This document shows positions 9,157-20,900 of a DNA stretch of 23,542 nucleotides, piece by piece. The DNA is taken from the NCBI GenBank assembly GCA_036897485.1, contig JAYMTF010001416.1:1-23542 (forward strand), written 5' to 3'. The position numbers were made by a program, and so were the translations under genes. The stretch is from Pelargonium nanum (lineage: Eukaryota; Streptophyta; Magnoliopsida; Geraniales; Geraniaceae). The notes under the pieces are model-generated. The model worked only from the letters and a program-made list of their open reading frames with translations. It was not told where the DNA came from and ran no database searches. Every line of letters begins with the position of its first letter. The stretch's first letter is position 1.

Positions 9157-10884
9157 ATGATTTCTGAAGAACCGGCTGAAGACAAATCTCCACGTCAGGA
9201 TTTTGAGGTTTTGAGTGTATCAAAACGACTGGTTAGAAGTGTAAGTCAGAAGTGGAGAAAGAAGAATCACAAAGGTGAAGGTAAGGAAGAGACAGCAAGA
9301 GGTCTCTCTCTGAGATGTCTTACTTTGTATGGTGGTAGGGGTGGGGGTTGCAAAGTAGGTGCTGACACAGGTGAAGAATTTGGGGATCCAGGTAGTAGAA
9401 GGAGGTCAAGTTCGAGCGAAGAAGGCAAGGGATACAAGATGATGTGTGGTGCTGAGGATACTGGGGTGGATTGCTTTTCATATGGTGTGAAGGAGAGGTT
9501 TTGGAGGAAAAATAATAGGAAGGATCTAGAACTTGAATGTGGAATGCACGTCTTTCTTCCAGATGACATACTGGAAATGTGCTTGGTCAGGCTTCCACTG
9601 ACAAGTCTCATGAATGCCCGCCTGGTATGCAAGAAATGGAGGTTCTTGACTACTACTCCTAGGTTCTTACAGATTAGGAGGGAAGGTTTGCATCAAAGTC
9701 CATGGTTATTTCTGTTTGGTACTGTTAAAGATGGCTATTGCTCTAGTGAAATACATGCTTTGGATGTATCTCTTAACCAATGGCACAAAATTGATGCTCG
9801 CATTCTTAAAGGAAGGTTCATGTTTTCTGTTGCAAGTATCCAAGATGACGTTTACATAGTTGGAGGTTGTTCTAGCTTGACTAACTTTGGGAGGGTGGAC
9901 AGGAGCTCATTCAAGACGCACAAAGGTGTTTTGGCATTTAGCCCCCTAACTAAATCTTGGCGTAAAGTTGCATCTATGAAGTATGCAAGATCCACGCCTA
10001 TTTTAGGATGTTATGAGGTCAGTTCAGATTTTTCATTCATTCATAGTCAGCAGAATCGTCAAGATAGACGTTTTCCCAGGTCACGATTTGGTGGGGTATC
10101 CGATGTATATGAGGATCCACACAGGCTATCACTGAGACGTCAGCACAGAAGTTCTATTGATGAAAATGATCCCACATTGTTGTCCAATAGAAAATCATGT
10201 AGGTTTATCAGGCAAAAAGGTGACCAATCACACACGAAGAATTCTAGAAGGTTTGTGTTAATTGTTGTGGGAGGTATTGGATCCTGGGATGAGCCATTGG
10301 ATTCTGGGGAAATCTATGATCCAATGTCAAATAAATGGATGGAAATCCAGAGGTTGCCTGTAGATTTAGGGATTGTTTGTTCTGGGGTTGTTTGCAATGG
10401 GATGTTCTATGTTTATTCAGAGAATGACAAGCTGGCAGGATACGACATAGAAAGGGGTTTCTGGATTGGAGTTCAAACAACTCCATTCCCTCCTCGAGTT
10501 CACGAGTACTACCCGAAACTCGTTTCATGTAACGGTAGGTTGTTCATGCTTTCTGTTTCCTGGTGTGAAGGGGATGGTCAAATAGGCCGGAGAAACAAGG
10601 CTGTTAGGAAAGTATGGGAGCTAGATCTCATGTATCTTACCTGGACAGAGGTGTCAATACATCCCGATGCTCCAATGGACTGGAATGCTGCATTTGTGTC
10701 GGATAGAAACCTAATATTCGGAGTTGAAATGTTCAAAATATTTGGGCAGGTGTTGGACTTCTTTACTGTATGCAGTGTGTCTGATAATGGAACAAACTGG
10801 AGTCATATATCGAGGAATCGCGTGGCTCCTTCTTTGGATGCTTCTTCGTGCTTGATCAAACAAATGGCTGTGGTACATCTGTAA
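9157..10884 (+). CDS. F-box/kelch-repeat protein, probable SCF substrate receptor (CFK1/At5g42350-like)
   Basis: The coding sequence is a single uninterrupted exon of 575 codons. The F-box is at about residues 132-176 (HVFLPDDILEMCLVRLPLTS, then LVCKKWRFLTTTPRFLQIRRE), the module that docks on SKP1/ASK in an SCF ubiquitin ligase. Kelch-type blades follow. One runs from DDVYIVGGCSS (231-240) to NPLTKSW-like FSPLTKSWRKVASM (261-274). A second has LIVVGGIGSWDEPLDSGEIY (368-387) then DPMSNKWMEI. Weaker blades reach WELDLMYLTWTEV (487-499). A basic, polar insert at about 290-365 separates the first two blades. Residues 1-130 are charged and without a known domain. Single-exon coding, length and layout fit the Arabidopsis At5g42350/At5g42360 pair, which I recall as the COP9-signalosome-interacting CFK proteins. 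The F-box/kelch call is firm and the orthologue is an inference. The start is the first in-frame ATG after the leader intron. Confidence 0.9.
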   Translation: MISEEPAEDKSPRQDFEVLSVSKRLVRSVSQKWRKKNHKGEGKEETARGLSLRCLTLYGGRGGGCKVGADTGEEFGDPGSRRRSSSSEEGKGYKMMCGAEDTGVDCFSYGVKERFWRKNNRKDLELECGMHVFLPDDILEMCLVRLPLTSLMNARLVCKKWRFLTTTPRFLQIRREGLHQSPWLFLFGTVKDGYCSSEIHALDVSLNQWHKIDARILKGRFMFSVASIQDDVYIVGGCSSLTNFGRVDRSSFKTHKGVLAFSPLTKSWRKVASMKYARSTPILGCYEVSSDFSFIHSQQNRQDRRFPRSRFGGVSDVYEDPHRLSLRRQHRSSIDENDPTLLSNRKSCRFIRQKGDQSHTKNSRRFVLIVVGGIGSWDEPLDSGEIYDPMSNKWMEIQRLPVDLGIVCSGVVCNGMFYVYSENDKLAGYDIERGFWIGVQTTPFPPRVHEYYPKLVSCNGRLFMLSVSWCEGDGQIGRRNKAVRKVWELDLMYLTWTEVSIHPDAPMDWNAAFVSDRNLIFGVEMFKIFGQVLDFFTVCSVSDNGTNWSHISRNRVAPSLDASSCLIKQMAVVHL

Positions 10885-11690
10885 GCTAAAGCTATATTAG
10901 CAACCGTGCAGCTTATGTAGAATCCTATTGAATTCTTTTGATATCATCCATTTGTCTTTGCTCTTCGTCTGTTCTCAGTTTATTGTCCGGACTCTTATTC
11001 AAGAGGTACAGTTTGCTTTTGTTATTCGCCTTGCTTCAAAAATTGACTTTGTATTTACGACATTTGATCAAACCATTTGTTCATCCTGATCTAGTATTCG
11101 GCGACATGTTTTTCCTGGATATTCTCTCTTATAATGTCGAGCTGGAACAGTGACCCTGAATATGAAGCATGGTTGCCTAAACGGTCAAATGTAGATCATA
11201 TTAATGTTTTGAGGCACACAACTCTCAAGTCTTCAGTGTATTTATGTTACATTCCTCATGTCTGAAATTGTACTTGAACTTATATTTTGGTAGAATAAGG
11301 TATTGTGATATGAAGAGATTCCAATTAGAAATCATTTTAAAGAGAAGTCATTGCTTGTAATGCAGTGCTAAATTTTGTGATAAAATCATTATCACAGTAG
11401 GACTCTTTTTTCTTTTCTTTTTTCGATTAATTGAGCTACATAACAGGGTGTAACTTTTCCCTCTACACCCAAATAATCCACTCCATACCGTCAACTATGA
11501 GACCTCGAAGGAAATTCGAAGCGTTTAAACCGCTTGGCCCAACCTGCCTTGGTAATAGGACTCGTTTTAAGTGGGTGAAAACAAATTCAAATGAGATTGG
11601 TAAACAGATAACACAACACATTCTTATATTTCCTCAAATCAATCTCCAGTTCTCAGGTGGAATATGTAGAAAAAAAAATTATAAGCAAAT
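10885..11690. other. 3' UTR of the F-box/kelch gene and convergent intergenic gap
   Basis: T-rich sequence after the stop at 10884 looks like a plant 3' UTR. An AATAAG near 11294, with TTGTA-type and GT-rich sequence around it, could set polyadenylation at about 11300. The remaining few hundred bases lie between the two convergent genes. I see no gene or element in them. The 3' end of the minus-strand EH transcript probably falls at about 11650-11800, with no clear AATAAA on that strand. Confidence 0.45.
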
Positions 11691-11930
11691 GTTTTAAATC
11701 CTACTATGCCTTAAAAACAAGACACTACCTGTCATTACAAGAATACAGCAAGGCCTATAGGAAACAGCTCTACATCTATCCAGTTTATGTTCCCAGCTAT
11801 ACAGAGCTCGCAAAGAATAATAAAAGCCGCCACAAACAAAACCTAAGCAAATTGGGAAGACAAGGATCGGCTAGGCTTGCGTAGAAAGTAGACAGACAAG
11901 GGCTCAATTTAGAAGAAAATGGATTGCCTG

Positions 11931-14900
11931 CTAGAAAGCATTCCAATGTTCAGAACCCTTCTTGGGAGTTTGGTCACCTGACGAGACCTTAAACGGGCCA
12001 CTGGAGCCAAATGGGTCCGAGTCATCGAAGGAATTGAACCCACCACGGCTTTGGAATTCTTTTGTACTGTTGATGGAATCAAATCTTGCAAGCTTCTCTG
12101 GCTGAGAAGGAAAAAAACCACCGTCATGCATGCCGAAGGAATCAAAATTGTCGTAGTGATCACCGAACCCTTCACTGTATCTCGGTGAAGAGTTGCCAAA
12201 CTTCGAATGAGGAGTATTAGGGACAGAATCCTCGAAAATTGAACTCTTTTTCTGGAAGCTGCTCTCTGCCTGTGGGGATCCTGTTCTTACTGGGCTAACT
12301 CCAAAGTCTCCAGAGTCGAAGAAATTATGTTTATCCGAATCTGAGTCCTGCAGAAAACATCAGCTGCGACAAATTAATACATCACATTTGGAAATAACCA
12401 ACTTAACAACAAACAAATGATGACATCGTAGAGCACATATATCAAGATATGGCTGAATTTCAAAGTCGTTCAATTTTTCTTCTGTCGTACCTTACGTTGA
12501 AAAAGAGTTCCTATTTACCATTACCATCCTACAAAAATATCTCCTATAATAGATTCTTAATCAACTCTTCGCCTTTTTCTTACTCTAGAGACACAAGGGT
12601 TGGGAACCAACATGCATCTACAAGACATTGATTAATACATCAAAAGAGATTCAAAAAGTCCCGGCTTACCTTGGTAGGGTTGAACCCCCATACAGAGTCC
12701 ACATCATCATTATTGTCAAAGGCACCTCCCCAGGTTGATTCATCAAAACTTCTGTTCTCACAAATGAATATATTCAGCACCAACATGATGTAGAACAAAT
12801 AGTCAATAAAGAACAAAGATCCAAATATGGAACACCAAAATAGGTAAAAATTTAGACATGTATGAACCTTCATACCTATGGCTTTCACCATCTGCTTCAG
12901 TACTTTTGCCAAAATGAACATCTGAAAATTCTTTTGGGCTATCCTGAGCTGTCCTTCCAGCTGGACTGCCAGGAGGACTTCGTTCACCTTCACTGTGAGA
13001 GTGTTCACTATCAAAGGCATGGTTACTGAATGAATTCACAGCCTTCCCATTGGCATTTGATAATGATTCGGTGGTTAAACTACTATCTGGGGAAGTAGCT
13101 TCTCTATGATTGGATTTGGATATTGTTTCGGGGGAGTCGGTGACATTTTTATCAAAAGTGACCTCATTGTCAAATCCTGAAAGTGAAACACGAGTAAACA
13201 CATGTAAAATCCTGTACAGATATTAAAGAACCAGGAACCAAAGTACCTACCTTCATCTTCAAATTTATCCCAATCTTCATCCCAGAGTGCTGCACCCTCT
13301 TGAATTCCAGGTTGCCAGCCTTGAAAAAAAAAATCATTCCATGTCAAACAGCCATGAACTGATCACTAATACATCAACTTTCGTAATCAACGTTAAACTT
13401 TAAAACAAGTTGCACTTGAAAAAATAGGTAACAAAATGAGCATTTACATATTGCAAGGTACTCATGGAATACCAGAGTGGACAACAACGTTATTATTTGC
13501 ATCCTCATTAAAGTAAAGCTATAGCTACATGTTCTCTACCCTGAAAACAGAACTAAGATGTCTCCTGAAGAAGCTATTCAATTAAGCAGATCGGCTCAGC
13601 CACAATATTTTAGATGAATACACCAACAACTCTACACAGACCTCCTCCCTTCTTCAACCCAGAAAATAAAACAGAAGTATATAATAAGGGATAGGAGGAA
13701 TGAAAGAAACCCAAGATAAAGGGGCTTTCATTCCTGTAATCTTCATGAACATTCCTAGACATAACGTATTAATGTGTTCTTTATCATGATTCATGACACA
13801 GGTTGATCATGAAGGCTATCAAGGAAGCTAATATAAGAGTTAAGGCACTTTGCAACCTGTATAATGTTCTAACATTCGAAAGAAAGCAGCGCACCTAAAG
13901 CAAAATGTTCCTTAGAACTGATTTCAAGGATTGGATGAATATGCATAATATAATCATGAGAGGCTTGGATAGATAGATTGCAGTATTAGCATTATCATCA
14001 AATTAGGTTCCCATGCCAAAATGAAACACAATAGGATAGGGGGGGAAATCCATAAAACATGAGGAGTTTGACATTCACAATGAAGAAAAGTGGAACATAT
14101 AAAAAATAATTAAATAAATAAGACAAGTAACATGGGACTTATGTTACCATTGGGAAGCTCAATTATTGCAGTTGACTTCACATCCAATCCATGTTTCTTG
14201 CAACGTTCAGTCAAGGCCTTCAATAACTCTTCAAGATCCGATTGTATACGGTCAGCACGGACCTGTACAAGACAGTAATATTAAACAAGTAGAGAGACCC
14301 TTCAATGAGTCACAACTACCAACTAATAATCACATACCTGAAGAATGCCATCTGCACTGCCACCTTGCTCCATATTAACAATTGCCTGTTGCAGCTCCAT
14401 TTTCCTTTCCTGAAAATGAATCAAAATGTAATAACACAAACTTTCACAAACGGAGAACAATATAGCATATTAGCCTGGGCGTGAGCTGAGAGTTTAGAAT
14501 CTCCAGGACATCAGCACACTTCATAAAGAACGGGTTTTACCTGAATTTCACGAAATCTAGCCTCTTCCATAGTTAATTTAGAAGCTATTTCTGCGACTTG
14601 CTTGTACTTCTCTTCATACTTTTTACCCTGTGACTCTGCCTGCAATACAATCATCCAATGGATGAATCAAATATTCACAAATGACAGAAGCATAATTCTC
14701 TAAATCTTAATAAAGTACCTCATGCTGATAAAAAATAATAAAGTACCTCACGCTTATCTGCTAATGCCCTTTCTGTGATCTCATTTAATCTGTTATCGCA
14801 TCTGCTTTTATACAGGACCTGCCACCAAAGAACAAAGAGTGAACACAGGAGAGAAAACCAAAAGGAGATCAAGAAAGAATGCATTTTGAACTCGAGTTCC

Positions 14901-17900
14901 AGCTTAGGTTAATGTAACTGTATAGCACTGTATTATATGACTTTATAGGATTCCATATAATAAAGTGTTCTTTATTGTATTATTATTACTCCGCAAGTAT
15001 ATTACGAAAATCTAATGATCCCAAAGACATCAGGAAATTCCCTTCATATCACAAAACTTCATATCACGTATTGGAAAAGTATAAAACGAATGAGCTATAT
15101 ATAAAAGTGTATATGAAACTTTACTAATAAGATTGATATTCTAGTAATGGAAGTCCAAACCATTATATGTAGCTCAATTATTGAAATTTAACACTCATGT
15201 AATGCACTAATAGAATCTGAATTTTAGATATGGTCTAGTGTCTCCTCTTGGACTTTCTTCATAATCATATACATAGCAATAAGAATGGTTATTCATATAT
15301 AACCACCTTGTCAAATAACTTATTCTGACATTCTAGGCTTCTAGCATATGACCACCACAAACTCAGCTTTCTTGATCAGACTCACATAATCTTCTACATT
15401 TCTTTCGATATATCACCAACTTTAGTACATTTTCCCAATCCCCACAGTATCAACAAAAAAAGGCTTTTGTATCACTCAAAAGAGCAAAATGAAAGAAACA
15501 GAGAATTACTCACAAGTTCCTGCATTTTTGTACGGTAGAATTCCATCTTCTCTTTCGAATCCAAAATTACATTCTCTTTTTCTTCAATCTGTAAGGAACA
15601 AAAGAAATTGCATTGCTTTATATCCCTCAAAGAGTGCAAACACTTCAATCAATTGAACAAGACATTTACACAAAAGGTTTCATATATCAATTAATCAGTC
15701 TATTGCTGGACATTGTGTTGATTGGAATGCATCAACATATAGTTTGAAAACTGCCAGTATGCTAAACAATGATTGTGAGGTGCTCAGGTCCAAGGAGAAT
15801 CCTATATATTCTCCCAGCAATGTGGCCAACAGAAAAATGATAGAAAAGGGGTAAACAAATAATAATAAGTGATAAGTAAATAAAGTAGAATGGTATGAAT
15901 AAGATGATATTAAATGGTCTACAAACAAAAGCAGGGTACGACTGAGAATAAAACAACATAATACAGTCCTGTCAAAATTAAATAAAAAGCGAATGAAGGA
16001 ATAAGAAGCGAGGCTAAAAATCAAGAAAATCTTCCAACTATCATTGTAAACAGCATAATGTTAATTTTTTTTTATAGGCAATACTGGTGCCTATAAGGCT
16101 CGAACTTGAGGCCTTACCTAAGGAAACCAAACTCTTAACTGCTTGGCCAATTAGGCATTGGTATCATTATGTTCAAATAACAACTGGTCCCCAAATTTAA
16201 TTTATAACAAATGAATGATTTTTCTCCTAGGTCACTTTTCTCATCCAAGAAATATCATTAGCAAATTCAACTTTTTGTAAATCATATCAACCGAGGATAT
16301 TTATGTTTTTGCCTTTGTTTGCATCACAAACTATTATGTGACACTGAGAAGGGCTAACAAAGTAAGCGATTGCGGAGAGAGAAATTACTTTGCTCTCAAC
16401 ATCTGTTGCCTTTTGAGGCTTTGGTTCCACCGACCTTTGGCCCCCGTTATTGAACTGGTTTGCGAAGGGGTCCTGTGATACCAGCACTCTGGGATTTTGC
16501 TGATTAGACTGCATGGTATTGTCAACCTGAGGGGGCATTCCTTGCATTGGTGGCCTCACACCAGTTGGAGGTGCTACTGGTCGGGCACCAGGCATTCCCT
16601 GCTGCTGTCCAAAACCTAATCATGATGAAATAGATGACTCATCAGATAATAGCAAGCAGAGGAGATACATAATATTATTAAAACCACCTAATAAATACCA
16701 GGACGGGGACCCCAAGAAGCATTTCCATAATTAGCATTGGGTTGACCAGTCATTGACAACAGTGTCTCATCAAACATGACATTTCTTGGAAGCGCCGCTG
16801 GAAGAGGACAGCCTTCCCTGAAGCGCTCCATCAAGTACAGAGCAAAACAAAACTCCCTTAAAGAAAGCATACTATCATTGTCCTGGTCAGATAAGTCCCA
16901 CACTTGCTTTAAGACCTCTGTTAAGAGACCAACAAACACAATGTTAGGGCCTAATTAGGCTAAGTTTGGGGGTAGGGGGATGCATTTCAAAGGAAGATCT
17001 ATTATATTGGTAATTATTGAATTTGTTGAGGGTATGCATTTCAGAAGGGGAAAAAAATGCCTTACAGATTTTTATGGTATACCATCAGAAAAGAATGAGT
17101 AGAAATTTGTGTTGTCAAGTTGCTAAAAAGCAAAAATTAAAGAACTATATATTGATGCAAACATATTCCATAGTTGCTAGAGAACAGGAAATGAAACTGA
17201 ATAAACCAAAACATTAACAGACAGAAAACCAAACATCCTAAGATGTTCAGGAAATTGAGTAGATGTAAATTTTAAATGTCAGAACTTTTCTCAATGCAGA
17301 AAGTATATGAAAATGTACCATATACATCGTTATCAATCGTTATGAATGAACTTTTACTATAAGCTCCACAGATGTAACCTTTATTTGATGCATGCATGGT
17401 AATAAAATCCAAAAGCATACATCTTCATGGACTGGATTAGAACATGACCTAGATCATCTTATCAGGTCTTAGTTCAAAATACTTACTTAGCAAATATATA
17501 TCAGGTGTTAGTCAACATCCAACTTAGTGTCTAGAATCACTTTCATCAGCACATGCATGAGGAATATTGCTAAGAATTTCCCAGCAAATGGCTGGGGGTA
17601 GGTGGCAAAGATTATGAAAGCTTGAAATTGCACTATCGAAGACCTCATGAATATAGAACCATTCATAAGAAATTTATCTGTATCCCAGAGATCAGGATTA
17701 AGGACCTTTTAACCAGACCAATGTCCATGTTTATCATGTAGGAAATCAGAAAACAAAAATACCACTCCTTGTGAAAACTAGGCAAAATGTAATAACACGA
17801 TAGAAATATTTCCTGAGAACTTTAGACGCTGGCACTCATGGTTATAATAAGTACATATATGAGAGCCGGTTCCTTTTTCAATATAGTCAAGTTGATTATC

Positions 17901-20900
17901 TTTTAAAAAAATTAATGCAGCATGTTTAGTGATTATAGAAAGGTTTTATAAAATCCTTACTAAAAAAAAACATAGTGCCACATGCCATAATGGCAACCTA
18001 GGTCAAGCATAATAATATGTGCATCCAATCTTTTAAAGAAAAAGGAGCATAGATTGCAGCTTCAGTGTCAGCCAAACTATGCACAAAGTTAACATAAGAA
18101 AAAAAAAACAAAAAAATCCAGACCTCTTGGTAGCCTCCAACTCAAAAACAGATTCCGTGCCTCCTCGCCAGTAATTTTCCCATCTCTGTCTTTGTCAACT
18201 TCCAAAAACACTTTAGTATACTTCTGAACATCAGATGGTTTCATCTTTGGCCATGGACGCTGTGAATTGTTGGATGTAGAATTTCCAACTCCAGCAGAAA
18301 CCCCAGATGGTGCAACTGAAGAACCTTGAGAAGAAACCTGTAGGGTTGGGTTCAATGATGATTGGGCCTGCTGAATCTGACCAGCAGCAGATTGCATAGA
18401 GAAAGCACTCTGCAGTGAATCAAGTGAGCTTGATTTAACAGGTCGGGGCCCACTGGTGACTGGGACAATTGCGGAGGCAGGTGCACTGCTAGTAGAAGAC
18501 GTTGAAAAGGAAGATTCTTGTTTTTTTGGAGCTGCAGAAAATGCGTCGCCTCCAAAACCAGAGTTAGAAACAAATCCATTTCCAGAAACAACCAATGCAT
18601 TAGAATCAATAGTCATTGGCTGGAAAGATGTGGAAACTGGAGGTTGTGGTGTTGATGCAGCTGTTGGTATTGAAGGACTGTTCCCACTGGGCCCAGCTGG
18701 AACTCCACCTGTCCTTGCACCCAGCCAGCCACTAGAGGTATTTGAGTTTGGACCACCAGTATTAACCATATTACCTCCCCTAGGGAATTCTGAACCCATA
18801 CCCATACCCATTGGTGGATGCATGGCAGTACCAACAGGCACGCCTTGAGGCGGTCTCATTGCCTGGTTTTGCTGAGAAGGAAAATAATTTTGGCTCATAC
18901 TTGGATTTGGAATTCCCTGTCCTCTAAAGCCAAGATTTTGGGAAGCTGTCGGTGCAACTGCACCCATCTGAGGGGCAGACGTAGCCACCACCGAATTTAC
19001 AGGAGGTCCAGGTGTGGCTGAAAGATTAATTTGTGGAGCAGGAATTTTAGCAGAAGCTGGGCCATATAATGCTGCCTTTACTATATCTGGTGTTAACTCC
19101 CGCTTACTCTGTGCCACAGTTACTAATTTGAGAGCATTATAAAACTCTGTCCTACCAAGAAACCCACTATGGCTCTGATCAGCGTGCATCCATATCTGCA
19201 TTCGTACAGAACAATAAGTTACATGTTTCTTTTCAGAGAAATAAAATAGATCATTAAATAACTATTTAACTCATACAAATGTGAAATGTCTTAACCGTAA
19301 GCAACCTAATACCCCAATGAAAGAGTAAACTGTATAGCTTCCTTGGATGCAAGTAGACAGACACCCTTGCGAATTAGCACAGTTACAGTGTACAAGGCAT
19401 AAAAGGCTATGCATTATTTGACTAAATGACATCCCATTTTATAAAACCAGGAAACCAAATAAATAAAAAATAAACATACAAATGATCTTTCAAAAAGTAG
19501 ATAATTATTAGAGTATATATCTAAAATTGGGCCTTCAACTATCAGTTCAAACTTTTAGTTGAGTTGGTCCTTCTACATGGTATAAGAGCGGGTAATCATT
19601 TGGTTTGAGAGACCGTGCTTCACAGTTCTAGCGGCAACCTCAGATTGTTTGCCCGGTCTATAACCGATTCTTCTTAAATATCTCAATTTTAAGGAGTTCT
19701 CTTTTTCCTTTCCTTTTTTTTTGTTTGCTTCACACGTATAAGCACATGCATGCATGTAAGAGAATATCATACATTGATTAGCCTCATGAGCGGAATAAAT
19801 TGATTGGGTTGCCTCACTTGTGGTCTTCAACCCACCCACTTGTAGAAGGGCATGTATGCCCACGCTTAGAAGGAATATAGCTACACGTGAGGAGGAGTGT
19901 CGATTTAAGAGGCCTCCGGTTGGGCATGACCCACATGTGGAAGAAAAACAACTACATGAGATTTAAAAGGTCTCTGGTTGTGTATGCGTCGAGACCATGA
20001 TAGAAGAAAAAATGTGAGACTTGCACGTGAAGGGCGTGAAGGGCGTGTTGAAGTGGTGACTAAAGTTCCACATTAAAAGAATATAAAATAGTTACATATA
20101 ATGGCACTACTAGCAAGAATTGACCTTATAGTATGGGAAGCTCAAACCTTTTTGGGCAGCGCAATATTTAAATTTTAACAATTATAATGAAAAGTGTGAC
20201 ATAGAAAAAATACCCCGGGCATGGCTTCACCAGCTTCATCAAAGTGGGAATCACTCTTTAAGCTTCTAACCTCCTCTAAAATTCCAAATATAATCAAAAT
20301 AGCACCAAAAACTTATGTTCCATATGTTTGTTGCTACGGGGACATTAATGAAAATACTATCATCATGAGAAAAAGCATAAGCTATTTGAAAACTCTAACA
20401 ATCATTGTGTTATTTACAGCGAACATTAGTTCGTATGAATCCTGAACTTTACCAACACCTTATTGCCAATGCAATGTATAACATTGTAATCAAAATTAAA
20501 GAACCTTAAAACTCCCGTTGTGTACAAGCCTATAAGATAGTCTAGGGAGAGGAAGCATCAGTAAATGCCTAATCCTTGTAAGATCCTCGAATAATTACCC
20601 AAAAAATAAAAGTAACCTTCATTTTAGTACAGTAGTACTGACAAGATAACTATTGCATTGCATTTCTAAAATAATAAATGCATATATAACCTGACAAACA
20701 TCCATGGCATTCAAACTCCCCAATAACTCAAGAGATCCGGGAAGTAACAATCCCTAACAAATACACATCTTCTCCCGCAAACCAACATAGACGGCATAAA
20801 ACAAAACAACACTCATCTTCTCCTTCATACCTATTATCAGAAACCTTATTCACATTCCCAAAACCCAAGTTCAGCCATTTCAAATACATAGGCTTGACAG

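Noticed and set aside
9267..9632. 121-codon minus-strand frame inside the F-box/kelch gene
   Set aside because: It is antisense to the coding N-terminal region, with no recognisable domain.
11431..11884. Two overlapping plus-strand frames between the convergent genes
   Set aside because: Low-complexity, with no resemblance to proteins. They cover the likely 3' UTR of the minus-strand EH transcript.
15695..16024. 109-codon minus-strand hydrophobic frame
   Set aside because: It lies within an AT-rich intron of the EH gene between well-matched exons 4 and 5. The hydrophobicity comes from T-rich sequence.
16095..16150. Possible functional tRNA gene on the minus strand
   Set aside because: Boxes A and B are present, but the cloverleaf arms do not pair, and an A tail and target duplication flank the unit, so it is a SINE.
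18456..18848. 130-codon plus-strand frame rich in Gly/Pro
   Set aside because: It is the antisense shadow of EH-gene exon 2, whose low-complexity Pro/Gly/Ser linker keeps other frames open.
20221..20445. 74-codon plus-strand frame in intron 1 of the EH gene
   Set aside because: AT-rich chance frame with no domain or start context.
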